Below, piece by piece: positions 29,201 through 37,647 of a stretch of DNA of 64,000 nucleotides. Origin of the DNA: an uncultured Flavobacteriales bacterium (GTDB taxonomy: Bacteria > Bacteroidota > Bacteroidia > Flavobacteriales > Weeksellaceae); assembly GCA_937876095.1 (NCBI GenBank), contig CALFIE010000006.1:1-64000 (forward strand), written 5' to 3'. Numbering within the stretch: position 1 is the stretch's first letter; each line of letters starts with the position of its first letter. Below the pieces are notes generated by a model. That model made no database searches, had not been told where the DNA came from, and saw nothing but the letters and a program-made list of their open reading frames with translations. The position numbers and the translations under genes are program-made.

Positions 29201-32159
29201 GAAATTGCGCATTCAGATTTTCTATGCTTTCCTCTTTTGGTAACGGAATTTCGTAGTTTAAAAATCCGTTCTTTACAGATTTTTGTTCGAATTGCGTTTC
29301 TCCGTTTCCGTTTTGTATATAAATGTTAATCAGTGCATCAGGAATTGCAGAATACACATAGAATTTTGCAGTTTCGGTGCGGTTATATTCGGTTTTTTCC
29401 TGTAGAACATTCAAGAAAGGTTTTTGATTTTCGGCAAGTTTGGTTTTATCAAAAACTTCAAAATTTTGCTGGATTTTTATGGTGTCTTTTCCTTCGATGT
29501 TGTAGAGTTCGAGTTGGTATTTTCCTGCGGAAAGTTTACCGAGGTCAACAATTTGATTTAGTTCGATTTTGTTTGAAATTGTTTGAATTGGTTTCTGCTC
29601 CTTTTCCTTTTTATCAAAATAATCGTGTGGAAATTTCTGCACAAATTCTTCTTTGCTCAAAATCGGAAGATTCTGAATTTGATTATCAAAATTATTTCTG
29701 AAGATGCGTTTTGGTTCTTCTAATTTCGACAATTTTGCGTGGTAAGATTTTTTTAGATTTTGGTCGTTGTAATTTTTGGTTTCTACTTTCAATTCAATAT
29801 TTTCATCGGTAAAATAATCTGCTTTAGCATCTGAAACCGCGATGTAATGCGAAACAGAAGATACTTTCACATTGGTTTCCGCAGATTGCGTTTCTCCGTT
29901 AATATCAGTAACAGAAGCATTAATCTCGTAATTATCAACCTGAATTCCTTCCAGATTTTCATCTTTTTTCAAATCTAATTTAATTGTGAACTCACCTTTT
30001 TCATCGGTTTTTGCAGTTCCGAGGATCGAGTTTTCATTGTCATCATCGTGTGGAAACCACCAAAAATATTTCCAACGAATGTTGTGTTTTTTAATTTCGT
30101 AATTTACCACAGAATTACTTAAAGGAACTCCCGAAAACATCATTGCTTTTCCCTTCAATTCCACTGTTTTTCCGTAACTGTACTCGTCTTTTATCGGTTC
30201 AAAAGTCACTTCAAATTTCGGACGTTTGTATTCTTCTACTCTGAAATTTTTGTATCCATTTATAGTATTTCCATCAATTCTCAAAGAAAACCGACCATTC
30301 AATTTACCTTGCGGTAAAGTGAAACTACCGTGATAAGAACCAAAATCGTTGCTCGTGAATTTTTGCGATGTTACTTTTTGTCCGTTCACATCAAACAAAG
30401 TGATTTCTTGTTGATCTTTTGCCAAAACCGACTCTTTTCCGTTTTCTAATTTCGTAGAAATCACTTTGAAATACACCACTTGTCCTGGTCTGTAAATGGC
30501 TCTATCTAAGAAAATTTGGATTTTTCTTTGTGGTACATTTTGAGAATCATAATATTCGTTTTGATAAAAATTAACCAAATTAAAATCATTAGTTTTAGGT
30601 TGTCTCACCAAATACCGTTTGTAATAGTACTTGTTTTTACCATCAACAAACTGAAATAGTGCAGATTGATCGGTATTCGCAACAGATTTGTTGATTTTTT
30701 CATTATCTAAAAATTCATAAATTTCTATATTTTCATTGGTAATGAATTTTCCGTTATCACGATTGACCAATTTGAATAGATTGTCATTTTTAGTTGGTTG
30801 CCTATTTTCCACTTTTTGTTGAAAAATAATTCTGGATTGCGAAGCAATAAAATAAAACGTTTCGGCTACATTTCCTTCTACCACGTATTCTCCTACATAA
30901 ATTCCGGAAGGAAGTGGTGCAATTTCTAAAGAAGATTGGTGTGTTTTATAATCTTTAAGATCTTGTAATGCAAAAGTCTCTTTTTTTACCAAATTTTTCT
31001 TGAGATTAGCGAAATTTTCTTTATCCCAAGAATTATAAACATATTTCATAAAACCTTGATAATCTGATTTTACTTCGTACAAATTCAAAGAAAATTGTTT
31101 GCAATTTTTGTACTCTGCAACCAAATGTATCGGTTGATTTGCCAAAGTAGTCGGTTCAAATTTTATAGTAACAAAAGGTTGTTTTATCTGGTTTTCTAGA
31201 TTTTTAATATTCTCTAAAAATTTGGATTTCGGATAAGCAGATTTTACTTTATCCGCCCAAGAAAGTGCTTCTACAAATTCTTTTTTTTGTTGCAAATTTT
31301 GAATGATATTTTGGACGATGATTACTTTGTAATCTCCTTCTGCAAAAGAATTGTAGAGATTTATGAGTTGCTCTTGTTCATTTTTACAATGGGTAAATTC
31401 ACAATTATTATTTAATTTTTCTTTGGAAAAATATAATTTGGGATTTCCACTATTTGATGCTATTAAATCTTCATAAATTTTGGTGATTTTCGATTGATTT
31501 TCTTTGAGTTCGTTTTTAGTGAAATAATCTTCTTCTTTCAGGAAATCCATATAATTTACTGATTTCCAATCGAATAAAGTGGGGAAATAATCAATATTTT
31601 CGGTGCTTTCGAAAATTTCTTTGTATTTACTCATCGAAATTTTCATGAGTTCGGTAGATTTTTTTTCTAACTCATTATAATGATTTTGTAAATAATTTTT
31701 AAACTCTGATTTCGACCAAGTTTCTATATCCGCATTGGAACCTTCTCCTTTAGAAAGATTTTGGTTAAGATTTGTTCTTTCATTAATTTCCCAAGAATTT
31801 TGGTCATAATAATCGGTGAAAAATTCGCCCAACAAAACTTGGTACACCAGTTTTTCTTCGCCTTGCAATTTACTATCAAAAGTCGCCAATTTTTTGAAAA
31901 ATTTGGTGGAAGCATCGTTTTTGGTATCGTCTTCAGTAGTATTTACAATGCTGAATTCTGCTTTTAGACTGCGAATTAATTGCATAGCGTTGTCTTCTTT
32001 CATAGCGCGATTTTGGATTTCTAAAATAATGGGGAGATTGGTTTTATAACCACCTTTTTGGTAATTTTCGGCGACTTTTTTCCATTGTTGGTCGTAATAT
32101 TTTTGTCCGAAAACAGGCATTGCAAGTAATAAACTAAGGAATAGAACTAATTTTTTCAT
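26259..32159 (-). CDS. Alpha-2-macroglobulin-family protein with an embedded SusC-type plug-like segment
   Basis: A 1966-residue exported protein (signal peptide MKKLVLFLSLLLAMPVFGQ). An N-terminal helical part (to about 340) is followed by macroglobulin domains; the MG2 hallmark DRAIYRPGQVVYFKV is near residue 550. The A2M domain (TAFFYPNLMTDKDGNVSFEF) starts near 1195 and the thioester-domain helical region follows, with GGFSWYAGYPSSYGNSL near 1540. The CxEQ thioester motif is absent. At 1116-1180, between MG and A2M domains where a bait region would lie, is a stretch like a SusC receptor plug: GVVVTALGVKREKASLGYA, LEGKVAGLKIS and LIRGASSI. Bacterial macroglobulins guard the periplasm against proteases. 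It is monocistronic. Confidence 0.93.
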   Translation of the reverse strand: MKKLVLFLSLLLAMPVFGQKYYDQQWKKVAENYQKGGYKTNLPIILEIQNRAMKEDNAMQLIRSLKAEFSIVNTTEDDTKNDASTKFFKKLATFDSKLQGEEKLVYQVLLGEFFTDYYDQNSWEINERTNLNQNLSKGEGSNADIETWSKSEFKNYLQNHYNELEKKSTELMKISMSKYKEIFESTENIDYFPTLFDWKSVNYMDFLKEEDYFTKNELKENQSKITKIYEDLIASNSGNPKLYFSKEKLNNNCEFTHCKNEQEQLINLYNSFAEGDYKVIIVQNIIQNLQQKKEFVEALSWADKVKSAYPKSKFLENIKNLENQIKQPFVTIKFEPTTLANQPIHLVAEYKNCKQFSLNLYEVKSDYQGFMKYVYNSWDKENFANLKKNLVKKETFALQDLKDYKTHQSSLEIAPLPSGIYVGEYVVEGNVAETFYFIASQSRIIFQQKVENRQPTKNDNLFKLVNRDNGKFITNENIEIYEFLDNEKINKSVANTDQSALFQFVDGKNKYYYKRYLVRQPKTNDFNLVNFYQNEYYDSQNVPQRKIQIFLDRAIYRPGQVVYFKVISTKLENGKESVLAKDQQEITLFDVNGQKVTSQKFTSNDFGSYHGSFTLPQGKLNGRFSLRIDGNTINGYKNFRVEEYKRPKFEVTFEPIKDEYSYGKTVELKGKAMMFSGVPLSNSVVNYEIKKHNIRWKYFWWFPHDDDNENSILGTAKTDEKGEFTIKLDLKKDENLEGIQVDNYEINASVTDINGETQSAETNVKVSSVSHYIAVSDAKADYFTDENIELKVETKNYNDQNLKKSYHAKLSKLEEPKRIFRNNFDNQIQNLPILSKEEFVQKFPHDYFDKKEKEQKPIQTISNKIELNQIVDLGKLSAGKYQLELYNIEGKDTIKIQQNFEVFDKTKLAENQKPFLNVLQEKTEYNRTETAKFYVYSAIPDALINIYIQNGNGETQFEQKSVKNGFLNYEIPLPKEESIENLNAQFQLVSYNDVQTVSENVKIVSDKKPLRIETITFRDKLQPNVKEKWSVKILGDDNEKINAEVLANMYDKSLDQFASNSYHWQNLYHKPYFVSQYAINEGLQQKSYSKRLQYFNSYGINQPYFNWFDGGVYGKDIEGVVVTALGVKREKASLGYATAPTPQAEMAVADHLEGKVAGLKISNANSDKILIRGASSIKVDSVKTKDIAKIENLDKVPVRQNLNETAFFYPNLMTDKDGNVSFEFTSPEALTQWKLMFLAHTQDAKSAYLEKTVVTQKEFSVTPNYPRFLREGDELVFKSKLSNLTSQKLNGTAQLQILDAFTNTDITDKFGLIRDNLRNFDINANGSTTVQWNVNVPTDVSSIIIKNVAKAGDFSDGEQKAIAVLPNRMLVTDAVPVFVKEGQTKTFTIENLKNPSKTATNVSNTLELTTNPIWEVIFALPSLKNDNNLSADVVFNKWFADVLASEIFKANPKMKTVFDEYQSKGLLTSNLEKNQELKQLLLEETPWVLDAKNEDEQMAKLARLFDANTMRNSINEDWSELKKLQNPDGGFSWYAGYPSSYGNSLYILKNLGRINEWLKGNLADYQSSEQKEMVSKLVKFVDSELNHYFIVQKENVWSNFALDYLDTRHYWEKDYPLNGNGATLKKLVINKSKTSKITDFTFFGLHRASLLFDAYGLKDISKKLLTYLKETSVQSETQGVYWKQNLNDWGWFSSKVVNQAGALEAFNKLTNDQNLVEEMKIWLITQKEVSSWDTSRSTSEVIYTILNSGKSWTSAESDKATIIWGGKDLVNPDTKATGYVKSSVKSDKIDKNLASVTITKPGAGIVQGGLFWQYYEDLDQIKSSETYISITKELYKKVKTENGEELQKISENSPLKIGDKVTVRMILNTDRPMEYIHLKDMRAAGFEPVDVLSGYHWKNNLGYYQVTKDASTNFYIEYMTKGKYVFEYDYICNSAGTFSNGITTLQNYYAPQMNAHTQGTKVFISE

Positions 32160-32218
32160 AAATTTGGTTTTGGAGTCAAAGCATTGTTAGAATTTTGAAC
32201 TCTAAGAGCGCTCCTAAA

Positions 32219-32983
32219 ATGTTCGTTATAAAATTACTAAAAAAACACCTTATAGATAGCCAAATTTATGTTTCTTTGGCAGGAACTTTATTGGCTGTCT
32301 TTTTTATATTGGAGCAAGATACTTTTCGCTATCCAACTATTTTATTAGTATTTATAACGTATTTCAGTGGATATTTGTACACCAAATATCAGTATCATCG
32401 TTTTTTTTACAAAATTTTATTTATAAATGTAATCTGTGGAATCATTTCGGCAGTACTTATTTATCACAATCACCACGAAATTCGGCTCGTAAAATGGCTC
32501 GTCATTGTATTTTTGGGATTGCTGTATAATTCAAAATTTTTAGAAAATTACATCCGGAAAATCCCTCTCGTCAAAGTGTTTTATGTAGGTTTGGTTTGGG
32601 CTTTGGTTAATTCTTGGTTGAGTTTTCCTACCTTCAATTTCCCGATTTTTGTCATCAGTTTTTTGTTTGTAACAGCCTTGGTTTTACCTTTTGATATTCG
32701 GGATTTTCGAAATGATAAAGTAATTACTTTCCCAAAAATAATCGGAGTACAAAACTCCAAATATTTGGCTTATCTATTGGTTTTTCTAAGTGTTTTGGTT
32801 GCTATTTTTGCGTTGAAACCTGCTTTTGCTGTTTCGTTTTACATCACTGCTATTTTCACCAATTTGCTCATCTATTTTTCAGATGAAAACAGGAGCGATT
32901 GCTACTATTCTTTTGGCGTAGAAAGTATGAGTTTGTTGCCTTTTTTAGTTCTACAAATAGGTTTTTATTTTGAAATTTTTTGA
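32219..32983 (+). CDS. UbiA-like membrane protein
   Basis: A 254-residue protein with about eight membrane segments. The loop motif VLPFDIRDFRNDKV resembles the second aspartate motif of UbiA prenyltransferases, but the first motif (NDxxDxxxD) is not evident in the N-terminal half, so catalysis is uncertain. The ATG at 32219 is chosen because the longer frame begins with a TTG and adds eight residues without support. It is divergent from the macroglobulin gene and 200 bases before recF. Confidence 0.7.
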   Translation: MFVIKLLKKHLIDSQIYVSLAGTLLAVFFILEQDTFRYPTILLVFITYFSGYLYTKYQYHRFFYKILFINVICGIISAVLIYHNHHEIRLVKWLVIVFLGLLYNSKFLENYIRKIPLVKVFYVGLVWALVNSWLSFPTFNFPIFVISFLFVTALVLPFDIRDFRNDKVITFPKIIGVQNSKYLAYLLVFLSVLVAIFALKPAFAVSFYITAIFTNLLIYFSDENRSDCYYSFGVESMSLLPFLVLQIGFYFEIF

Positions 32984-33080
32984 ATGATATTTTTTTAAAT
33001 TAATAAAGAAAAATCCAAAAATTGAAAACAAAGTTGTAATTTTTTTATAGTACTTTTGAAGAATAAAAAAATAACCTCAT

Positions 33081-33169
33081 TTTTGTCATCAACCAGATTG
33101 AATCTTGAATTTAAAAAAATCTAATAGAATTTTTTGAACGAGGTCAATCTAAATTTCAGCATGACAAAA
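33081..33169. repeat. REP-like imperfect inverted repeat before recF
   Basis: TTTTGTCAT (33081-33089) and ATGACAAAA (33161-33169) are perfect inverted ends, and AGATTGA (33095-33101) pairs with TCAATCT (33144-33150). The ends resemble the element at 22745-22824. It ends about 17 bases before the recF ATG; TACTTTTG at 33051-33058 upstream is a possible -7 element. Confidence 0.55.
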
Positions 33170-33186
33170 AATCGGCTTGATTTATC

Positions 33187-34284
33187 ATGTTCATCAAAAA
33201 ACTACAACTATTTAATTTTAAAAATCACACAGAACAATTGTTTGATTTTTCGCCAGAAATCAATTGTTTTGTTGGCAACAATGGTGCCGGAAAAACCAAT
33301 ATTCTAGATGCATTACACTATATTTCTATGGCAAAAAGCTTCCTGGGAAACAGCGATTTTCAGAATATTTATACTACTTCTACCCAACCAGAAAGTGCCG
33401 ATTTTTTTTCGATAGAAGCAGAAATTGATGGCGACGAAAAAACAGACATCATCAAAATTTTGTTGCCAAAAGAAGGCAAAAAAATCATTAAAAAAAATGA
33501 TAAATCCTACGACAGAATTGCTGATCACATCGGATTTTTGCCAAGTGTGATGATTTCACCTTATGATGCGAATCTGATTTCTGATGCGAGTGAAAGTCGC
33601 AGAAAATTTCTAGATGCGATGATTTCTCAGACAGATTCTGCGTATCTTTTTGCATTAATGCAATACCAAAAAACCTTGCAGCAAAGAAATGCGCTCCTGA
33701 AATATTTCCAGAAAAACAGAACTTTCGATGCCGAAAATTTAGAAATCTACAACGAACCGCTCTCCAAATTTGGTTCCCAAATTTTTGAAAAAAGACATCA
33801 TTTTGTTGCCTCTATTTTACCAACGATTCAGGAATTTTACGAAATTATTTCTAATGGTAATGAAAAGGTACGAGTAATTTATGAAAGTGACTTACAACAA
33901 GCCAATTCTGAGCAATTACTGCTAGAAAACATAGAACGAGACCGTCAATTGACCTACACTTCAAAAGGAATTCACAAAGATGATTTACTATTTGAAATGA
34001 ATGGCAATTCTTTGAAAAAATTTGGAAGTCAAGGTCAACAGAAATCGTTTCTTATTGCTTTAAAATTGGCTCAAATGAATCGTATAAAAGAACTGACTGG
34101 CAAAACTCCGATTCTGCTTTTAGATGATATTTTCGATAAATTAGATGACCACAGAGTTGCACAACTGATAGAATTGGTAAACGAACAAAATTTTGGACAA
34201 ATTTTCATTACAGATACACACAAAGAACGCACCGAATCTGTTGTGAAAAGGATTAATGAGGAAAGTAAGATTTTTGAAATTTAA
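33187..34284 (+). CDS. recF: DNA replication and repair protein RecF
   Basis: A 365-residue SMC-like ABC ATPase that loads RecA at gapped DNA together with RecO and RecR. Walker A is GNNGAGKTN at residues 30-38, the signature region is KKFGSQGQQKS, and Walker B is PILLLDDIFDKLDDHR. The N-terminus MFIKKLQLFNFKNH is the usual RecF start. The downstream partner is a DUF721 gene, the common arrangement in Bacteroidota, here interrupted by a decayed small gene and a repeat. Confidence 0.96.
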   Translation: MFIKKLQLFNFKNHTEQLFDFSPEINCFVGNNGAGKTNILDALHYISMAKSFLGNSDFQNIYTTSTQPESADFFSIEAEIDGDEKTDIIKILLPKEGKKIIKKNDKSYDRIADHIGFLPSVMISPYDANLISDASESRRKFLDAMISQTDSAYLFALMQYQKTLQQRNALLKYFQKNRTFDAENLEIYNEPLSKFGSQIFEKRHHFVASILPTIQEFYEIISNGNEKVRVIYESDLQQANSEQLLLENIERDRQLTYTSKGIHKDDLLFEMNGNSLKKFGSQGQQKSFLIALKLAQMNRIKELTGKTPILLLDDIFDKLDDHRVAQLIELVNEQNFGQIFITDTHKERTESVVKRINEESKIFEI

Positions 34285-34300
34285 GAAACTATGAAAGTAT

Positions 34301-34559
34301 ATGAAAACCATAATTGATCTTGAAAAATTTTTAAAAGAAAACCATCCTGAATTAAACAATTATATAATTGGTGGTTTTGGGAAATATGGAATTGATGGTT
34401 TTGGATTAGAAAAATTTGGAAGTCTATTTGTTTGGTTATTATGAAAGAGAAGGAAAACAAAATCTTAAATATTTTAAAACAGAAGAAAAAGCAGTTAGTT
34501 TTGCACTGAAAGAAATTAAAAAACAAATTAATAATCAAAAAAATCTCTCGCAGAGATAG
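34301..34559 (+). pseudogene. Frameshifted small gene of unknown function
   Basis: The frame from ATG 34301 gives MKTIIDLEKFLKENHPELNN, then YIIGGFGKYGIDGFGLEKFG, and stops at 34444. The +1 frame then continues sensibly as EVYLFGYYEREGKQNLKYFK, TEEKAVSFALKEIKKQINNQ up to a stop at 34557-34559. Together these would make a protein of about 86 residues, broken near 34420 at AAATTTGGAAG. Either a single-base indel inactivated it or there is a sequencing error. No family recognised; the halves have the look of a small immunity- or regulator-like protein. Confidence 0.6.
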
Positions 34560-34636
34560 AAAATTATGCTGATCAAAAAAATCTGCCAAATCTGCGAGAA
34601 ATATATTAAAGATTGCTTCGCTTAACTCGCAATGAC
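34543..34636. repeat. Repetitive spacer sequence before the DUF721 gene
   Basis: ATCTCTCGCAGAGAT (34543-34557) is an inverted repeat, followed by AATCTGCCAAATCTGCGAGAA and GATTGCTTCGCTTAACTCGC, wordings typical of dispersed intergenic repeats in flavobacteria. The last bases run straight into the next gene's start. Confidence 0.4.
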
Positions 34637-34927
34637 ATGAAAAAAAAACGTGAATACACTTCTTCTGAACTGGTGAATTCTTTCGCCAAAATTTATGGTT
34701 TTGAAGATAAATTGGTCGCTCTGAAAATCAAAGATTTTCTGGGAGATTATTTAGATGATGCCTTGTTTCAGGAAATAGAATCGGTGAATCTGAAGGATAA
34801 AATCATCAGTATCAAAATAAAATCTCCGCTCCTGAAAAACGATTTCAGACTTAGAAAAAGTTTTTTCTTGCAAAAATTCCAAACAGAATTTAGCGAGGTG
34901 CAATTTGTAGATTTACTTATTTTTTGA
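34637..34927 (+). CDS. DUF721-family protein (DciA-related)
   Basis: A 96-residue basic protein: MKKKREYTSSELVNSFAKIY, then KIKDFLGDYLDDALFQEIES and LRKSFFLQKFQTEFSEVQFV. This is the short Bacteroidota DUF721 form; the larger DciA relatives load the replicative helicase, so a replication-linked role next to recF is likely. The frame extends eight codons upstream into repeat sequence; the ATG at 34637 is preferred. Its last 15 bases overlap the convergent Gcr-like gene. Confidence 0.85.
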   Translation: MKKKREYTSSELVNSFAKIYGFEDKLVALKIKDFLGDYLDDALFQEIESVNLKDKIISIKIKSPLLKNDFRLRKSFFLQKFQTEFSEVQFVDLLIF

Positions 34928-36937
34928 CACCGTTTTCTGCACCATTTCTTTTGCTCGAGAATCTAAAAACGAACGAATTGGGAAGAAAAATCGCAATGGA
35001 TTTTTTAGAAAATAGCGGAAAATTTCTTTGAAAATAAGTTTCACCTCTCCTACTCTCACTTTTCTAGATCTGAATGCCAAAAACATTGATAATCCGAAAC
35101 TCACCAAAAAATTGAAAAAACCAATTAAAAATACGGTGAAAAATGAAATCAAAAAGGTAGAATTACTGATATTGAAATCTTTGCCATACAAACCCAAAGC
35201 AAAATTTCCGGCAGCAAATGTGATGTGTCTGATATCAATATCTAATCCCAAAAACAAACCAATTGGAGCAGTTGCTCCCAAACAAACACCAAACCAAAAA
35301 TTAGAGACAATTCCCGCCCAATTTCTAGAATAAAACACTGATAATCTTTTAGTAAATTTTTCACCAAAAAACTGATTCATAAAAGGATTTTTGGCAATAC
35401 GTTTCGGAATTTTGTAATACACCGAATTGTTGCCGACGTTCCCTGAAATAATTCCTGAAATAAACAAATAAAAACCAGCAATAGAAGCGTGCAAAATTGC
35501 TTTGGATTCAAATGGATTAAGATCGGTAAGTAATTTGGTGGATTTTTCTACTGCAAAATTTTGTGAGAGCAACACATCTAAACCATAAATAATAGCCAAA
35601 GAAACCGGAAATGCCCACAAAACATTTCCCACAAATGCGATGAACTGACTTCTAAATAATTTAGAAACCAAGTTTGCAAAATCTTGATAATTTCTCTGGT
35701 GATTTTGATCTTCAGAAAGTACTTTCGCCATGGTAGCAGCAGTCATTGCTGGTTGTTTGGTTGCCAAAGTGAAATTCATAAGATAAATCATGATAAATCC
35801 CATTGCATAATTGAAAGAATACAACACTGCGTGCGAAAAATCACTACCCGGAATGTAGCTGTACAACATTTTCAATACACAGAGTGCACCTACAATTACA
35901 CCACCTCCACTTGCTTTCCAAAACATTTTGAGGTATTCTTTGAAAGAAGAGGTAATATATTGACTTCCTGTTTCTGCAGTGTGATTGGTGATGAGATGTG
36001 ACATCAATCTAGTGCTGTCCGAAAACAAATCACCAATATTGTTTTTGCGGGATTTGTATTCTAAAATATCAAAAAATAATTTTTGGGATTTCAGGAGCGC
36101 ATCTTCGTCGGAATCTTGCACCAAAACGTACAAAATATCTGACATACGAACTACTTGTTGTCTGATTTTCAGCAGAGATTGATTGATTTTTCCTGAAATC
36201 CCATACTTAGAAGAATTCTTGAAAGCAAGATCTACAAATTCTAAACACTGTTGTAAATAAACTTTGATTTGCTTATAGTTTTCATTCTTAGAATGTAATG
36301 TGTAATCGGGGTTTTTGCTATAGCAATCTAGCAGAATTTCTAATTCTTTTTGTAGCGCCAAAAAAGGATTATCAAAATTTTTGTATTGCGGTGCCATATT
36401 CACCACTTCTATTTCTAGTGTATTACCAATCGTTCTCCAAGACAAAATATTCATAGAAAACAGCAATTCTCTTTTCACTTTTGGCTGGGTAGAAATGGTA
36501 TCAATTTTCAAAATTTTGAACAATTCATCGAGTTCCTGCTCTGGAATCGCTTTAAAATATTTCAAATCCTGACTTGGCCTTACTGAAACGGTATCTACCA
36601 ATTGCCAAATAGTACCATCATAATCTACTGGTGGCAAAACTTGGTTTAGTAAACGTTTTTTCAGTTCTGGTACAAATGCATTTTCAGATAAAATATCGGC
36701 TTCTGTCAAAGATAAATTGAACCTTTTATCAAAAACCTTACGTATGTAATGTCCAAAATTATTTGTAATAGTCGGATTGGACTTCAAGAAACTCAAAAAT
36801 TCTACAAAAGGTTGCTTTTTAAGCAAAAAAAGGATTTCAGAAAGCGGTTTAAGCGATTTGGATTCGTTGTGCGAACTAAAATATTTTATAAGAACTTCGC
36901 TGAAATTTTGATATTTATTTTTGAAGAAGTAAGGCAT
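34913..36937 (-). CDS. Gcr-type 'site-specific recombinase' family membrane protein
   Basis: A 674-residue protein: about 330 soluble residues followed by a C-terminal half with many membrane segments (GGGVIVGALCVLKMLYSYIP, FNYAMGFIMIYLMNFTLATK, FYLFISGIISGNVGNNSVYY, LFLGLDIDIRHITFAAGNFA). The order and the TKQPAMTAATMA and GLDIDIRHITF motifs match the family named after gonococcal Gcr. Despite the family name no recombinase catalytic motif is visible, and the multi-pass structure argues for a membrane role. It lies 20 bases downstream of mtgA, and its 3' end overlaps the DUF721 gene. Confidence 0.85.
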   Translation of the reverse strand: MPYFFKNKYQNFSEVLIKYFSSHNESKSLKPLSEILFLLKKQPFVEFLSFLKSNPTITNNFGHYIRKVFDKRFNLSLTEADILSENAFVPELKKRLLNQVLPPVDYDGTIWQLVDTVSVRPSQDLKYFKAIPEQELDELFKILKIDTISTQPKVKRELLFSMNILSWRTIGNTLEIEVVNMAPQYKNFDNPFLALQKELEILLDCYSKNPDYTLHSKNENYKQIKVYLQQCLEFVDLAFKNSSKYGISGKINQSLLKIRQQVVRMSDILYVLVQDSDEDALLKSQKLFFDILEYKSRKNNIGDLFSDSTRLMSHLITNHTAETGSQYITSSFKEYLKMFWKASGGGVIVGALCVLKMLYSYIPGSDFSHAVLYSFNYAMGFIMIYLMNFTLATKQPAMTAATMAKVLSEDQNHQRNYQDFANLVSKLFRSQFIAFVGNVLWAFPVSLAIIYGLDVLLSQNFAVEKSTKLLTDLNPFESKAILHASIAGFYLFISGIISGNVGNNSVYYKIPKRIAKNPFMNQFFGEKFTKRLSVFYSRNWAGIVSNFWFGVCLGATAPIGLFLGLDIDIRHITFAAGNFALGLYGKDFNISNSTFLISFFTVFLIGFFNFLVSFGLSMFLAFRSRKVRVGEVKLIFKEIFRYFLKNPLRFFFPIRSFLDSRAKEMVQKTVSKNK

Positions 36938-36945
36938 TGATTATG

Positions 36946-36953
36946 CAAATATA
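36946..36953 (-). promoter_or_regulatory. Possible -7 element very close to the Gcr-like gene start
   Basis: Minus-strand TATATTTG ends 9 bases before the ATG, inside the mtgA/Gcr spacer. If used, the transcript would be almost leaderless. No -33 TTG at normal spacing. Confidence 0.3.
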
Positions 36954-36957
36954 ACCA

Positions 36958-37602
36958 TTATTTCAAAGTAACATTGTTCATCTGTCTCATAATCCAATTG
37001 TGTCGTCTTTGCAAGTACGGCGATGGATTTTTGGGGTCGTATTTCTGCGGATTTGGCAAAACAGCGGCAATCCAAGCTGCTTCACTTTTGGTCAATTTTT
37101 TTGAAGATTTTTTGAAATAATATTGCGAAGCAGATTCTATCCCAAAAACACCTTGTCCCATTTCTATCGAATTTAGGTAGCGCTCCAAAATCACATCTTT
37201 TCCCCACACAATTTCTATAATGAAGGTATAGATTGCTTCAAGCCCTTTTCTGAGGTAACTTCTACCTTGCCACAAAAATATATTTTTGGCGGTTTGCTGA
37301 GAAATGGTACTTCCGCCACGCAATTTTTTACCTTTTTCATTTTTTTCATAGGCTTTTTGTATGGCATCTATATCAAAACCATTATGAACAAAAAACTTCT
37401 GATCTTCTGAAGCAATCACTGCTTTTTTAATTTCTGAACCCATTTCATCGTACGAAATGTAATCCCGGTCTAATTTCCGGTACTCAATCATTCCACCAAG
37501 TTGAGTCAAAGTAATTGGCGGATTGAAGAATTTTCCCCAAAAAATAAAAATTATATTGAGTAAAATAACGATGTAAAGTACTTTCTTAATTTTTTTCCAC
37601 AT
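36958..37602 (-). CDS. mtgA: Monofunctional biosynthetic peptidoglycan transglycosylase
   Basis: A 214-residue GT51 enzyme that polymerises lipid II into glycan strands at the inner membrane. An N-terminal anchor (VLYIVILLNIIFIFW) precedes the domain with KKAVIASEDQKFFVHNGFD (catalytic Glu in SEDQ), RGGSTISQQTAKNIFLWQGR and EIVWGKDVILERYLNSIEMG. There is no transpeptidase domain. A TTG five codons upstream is possible, but the ATG at 37602 is closer to the promoter's expected start and gives a typical N-terminus. Confidence 0.93.
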   Translation of the reverse strand: MWKKIKKVLYIVILLNIIFIFWGKFFNPPITLTQLGGMIEYRKLDRDYISYDEMGSEIKKAVIASEDQKFFVHNGFDIDAIQKAYEKNEKGKKLRGGSTISQQTAKNIFLWQGRSYLRKGLEAIYTFIIEIVWGKDVILERYLNSIEMGQGVFGIESASQYYFKKSSKKLTKSEAAWIAAVLPNPQKYDPKNPSPYLQRRHNWIMRQMNNVTLK

Positions 37603-37625
37603 AAGAATTGCGACCAATTAGTTTG

Positions 37626-37633
37626 CAAAAATA
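37626..37633 (-). promoter_or_regulatory. -7 element of mtgA
   Basis: Minus-strand TATTTTTG, 24 bases before the chosen mtgA ATG; no clear -33. Confidence 0.4.
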
Positions 37634-37647
37634 GGATTTTTAATTTT

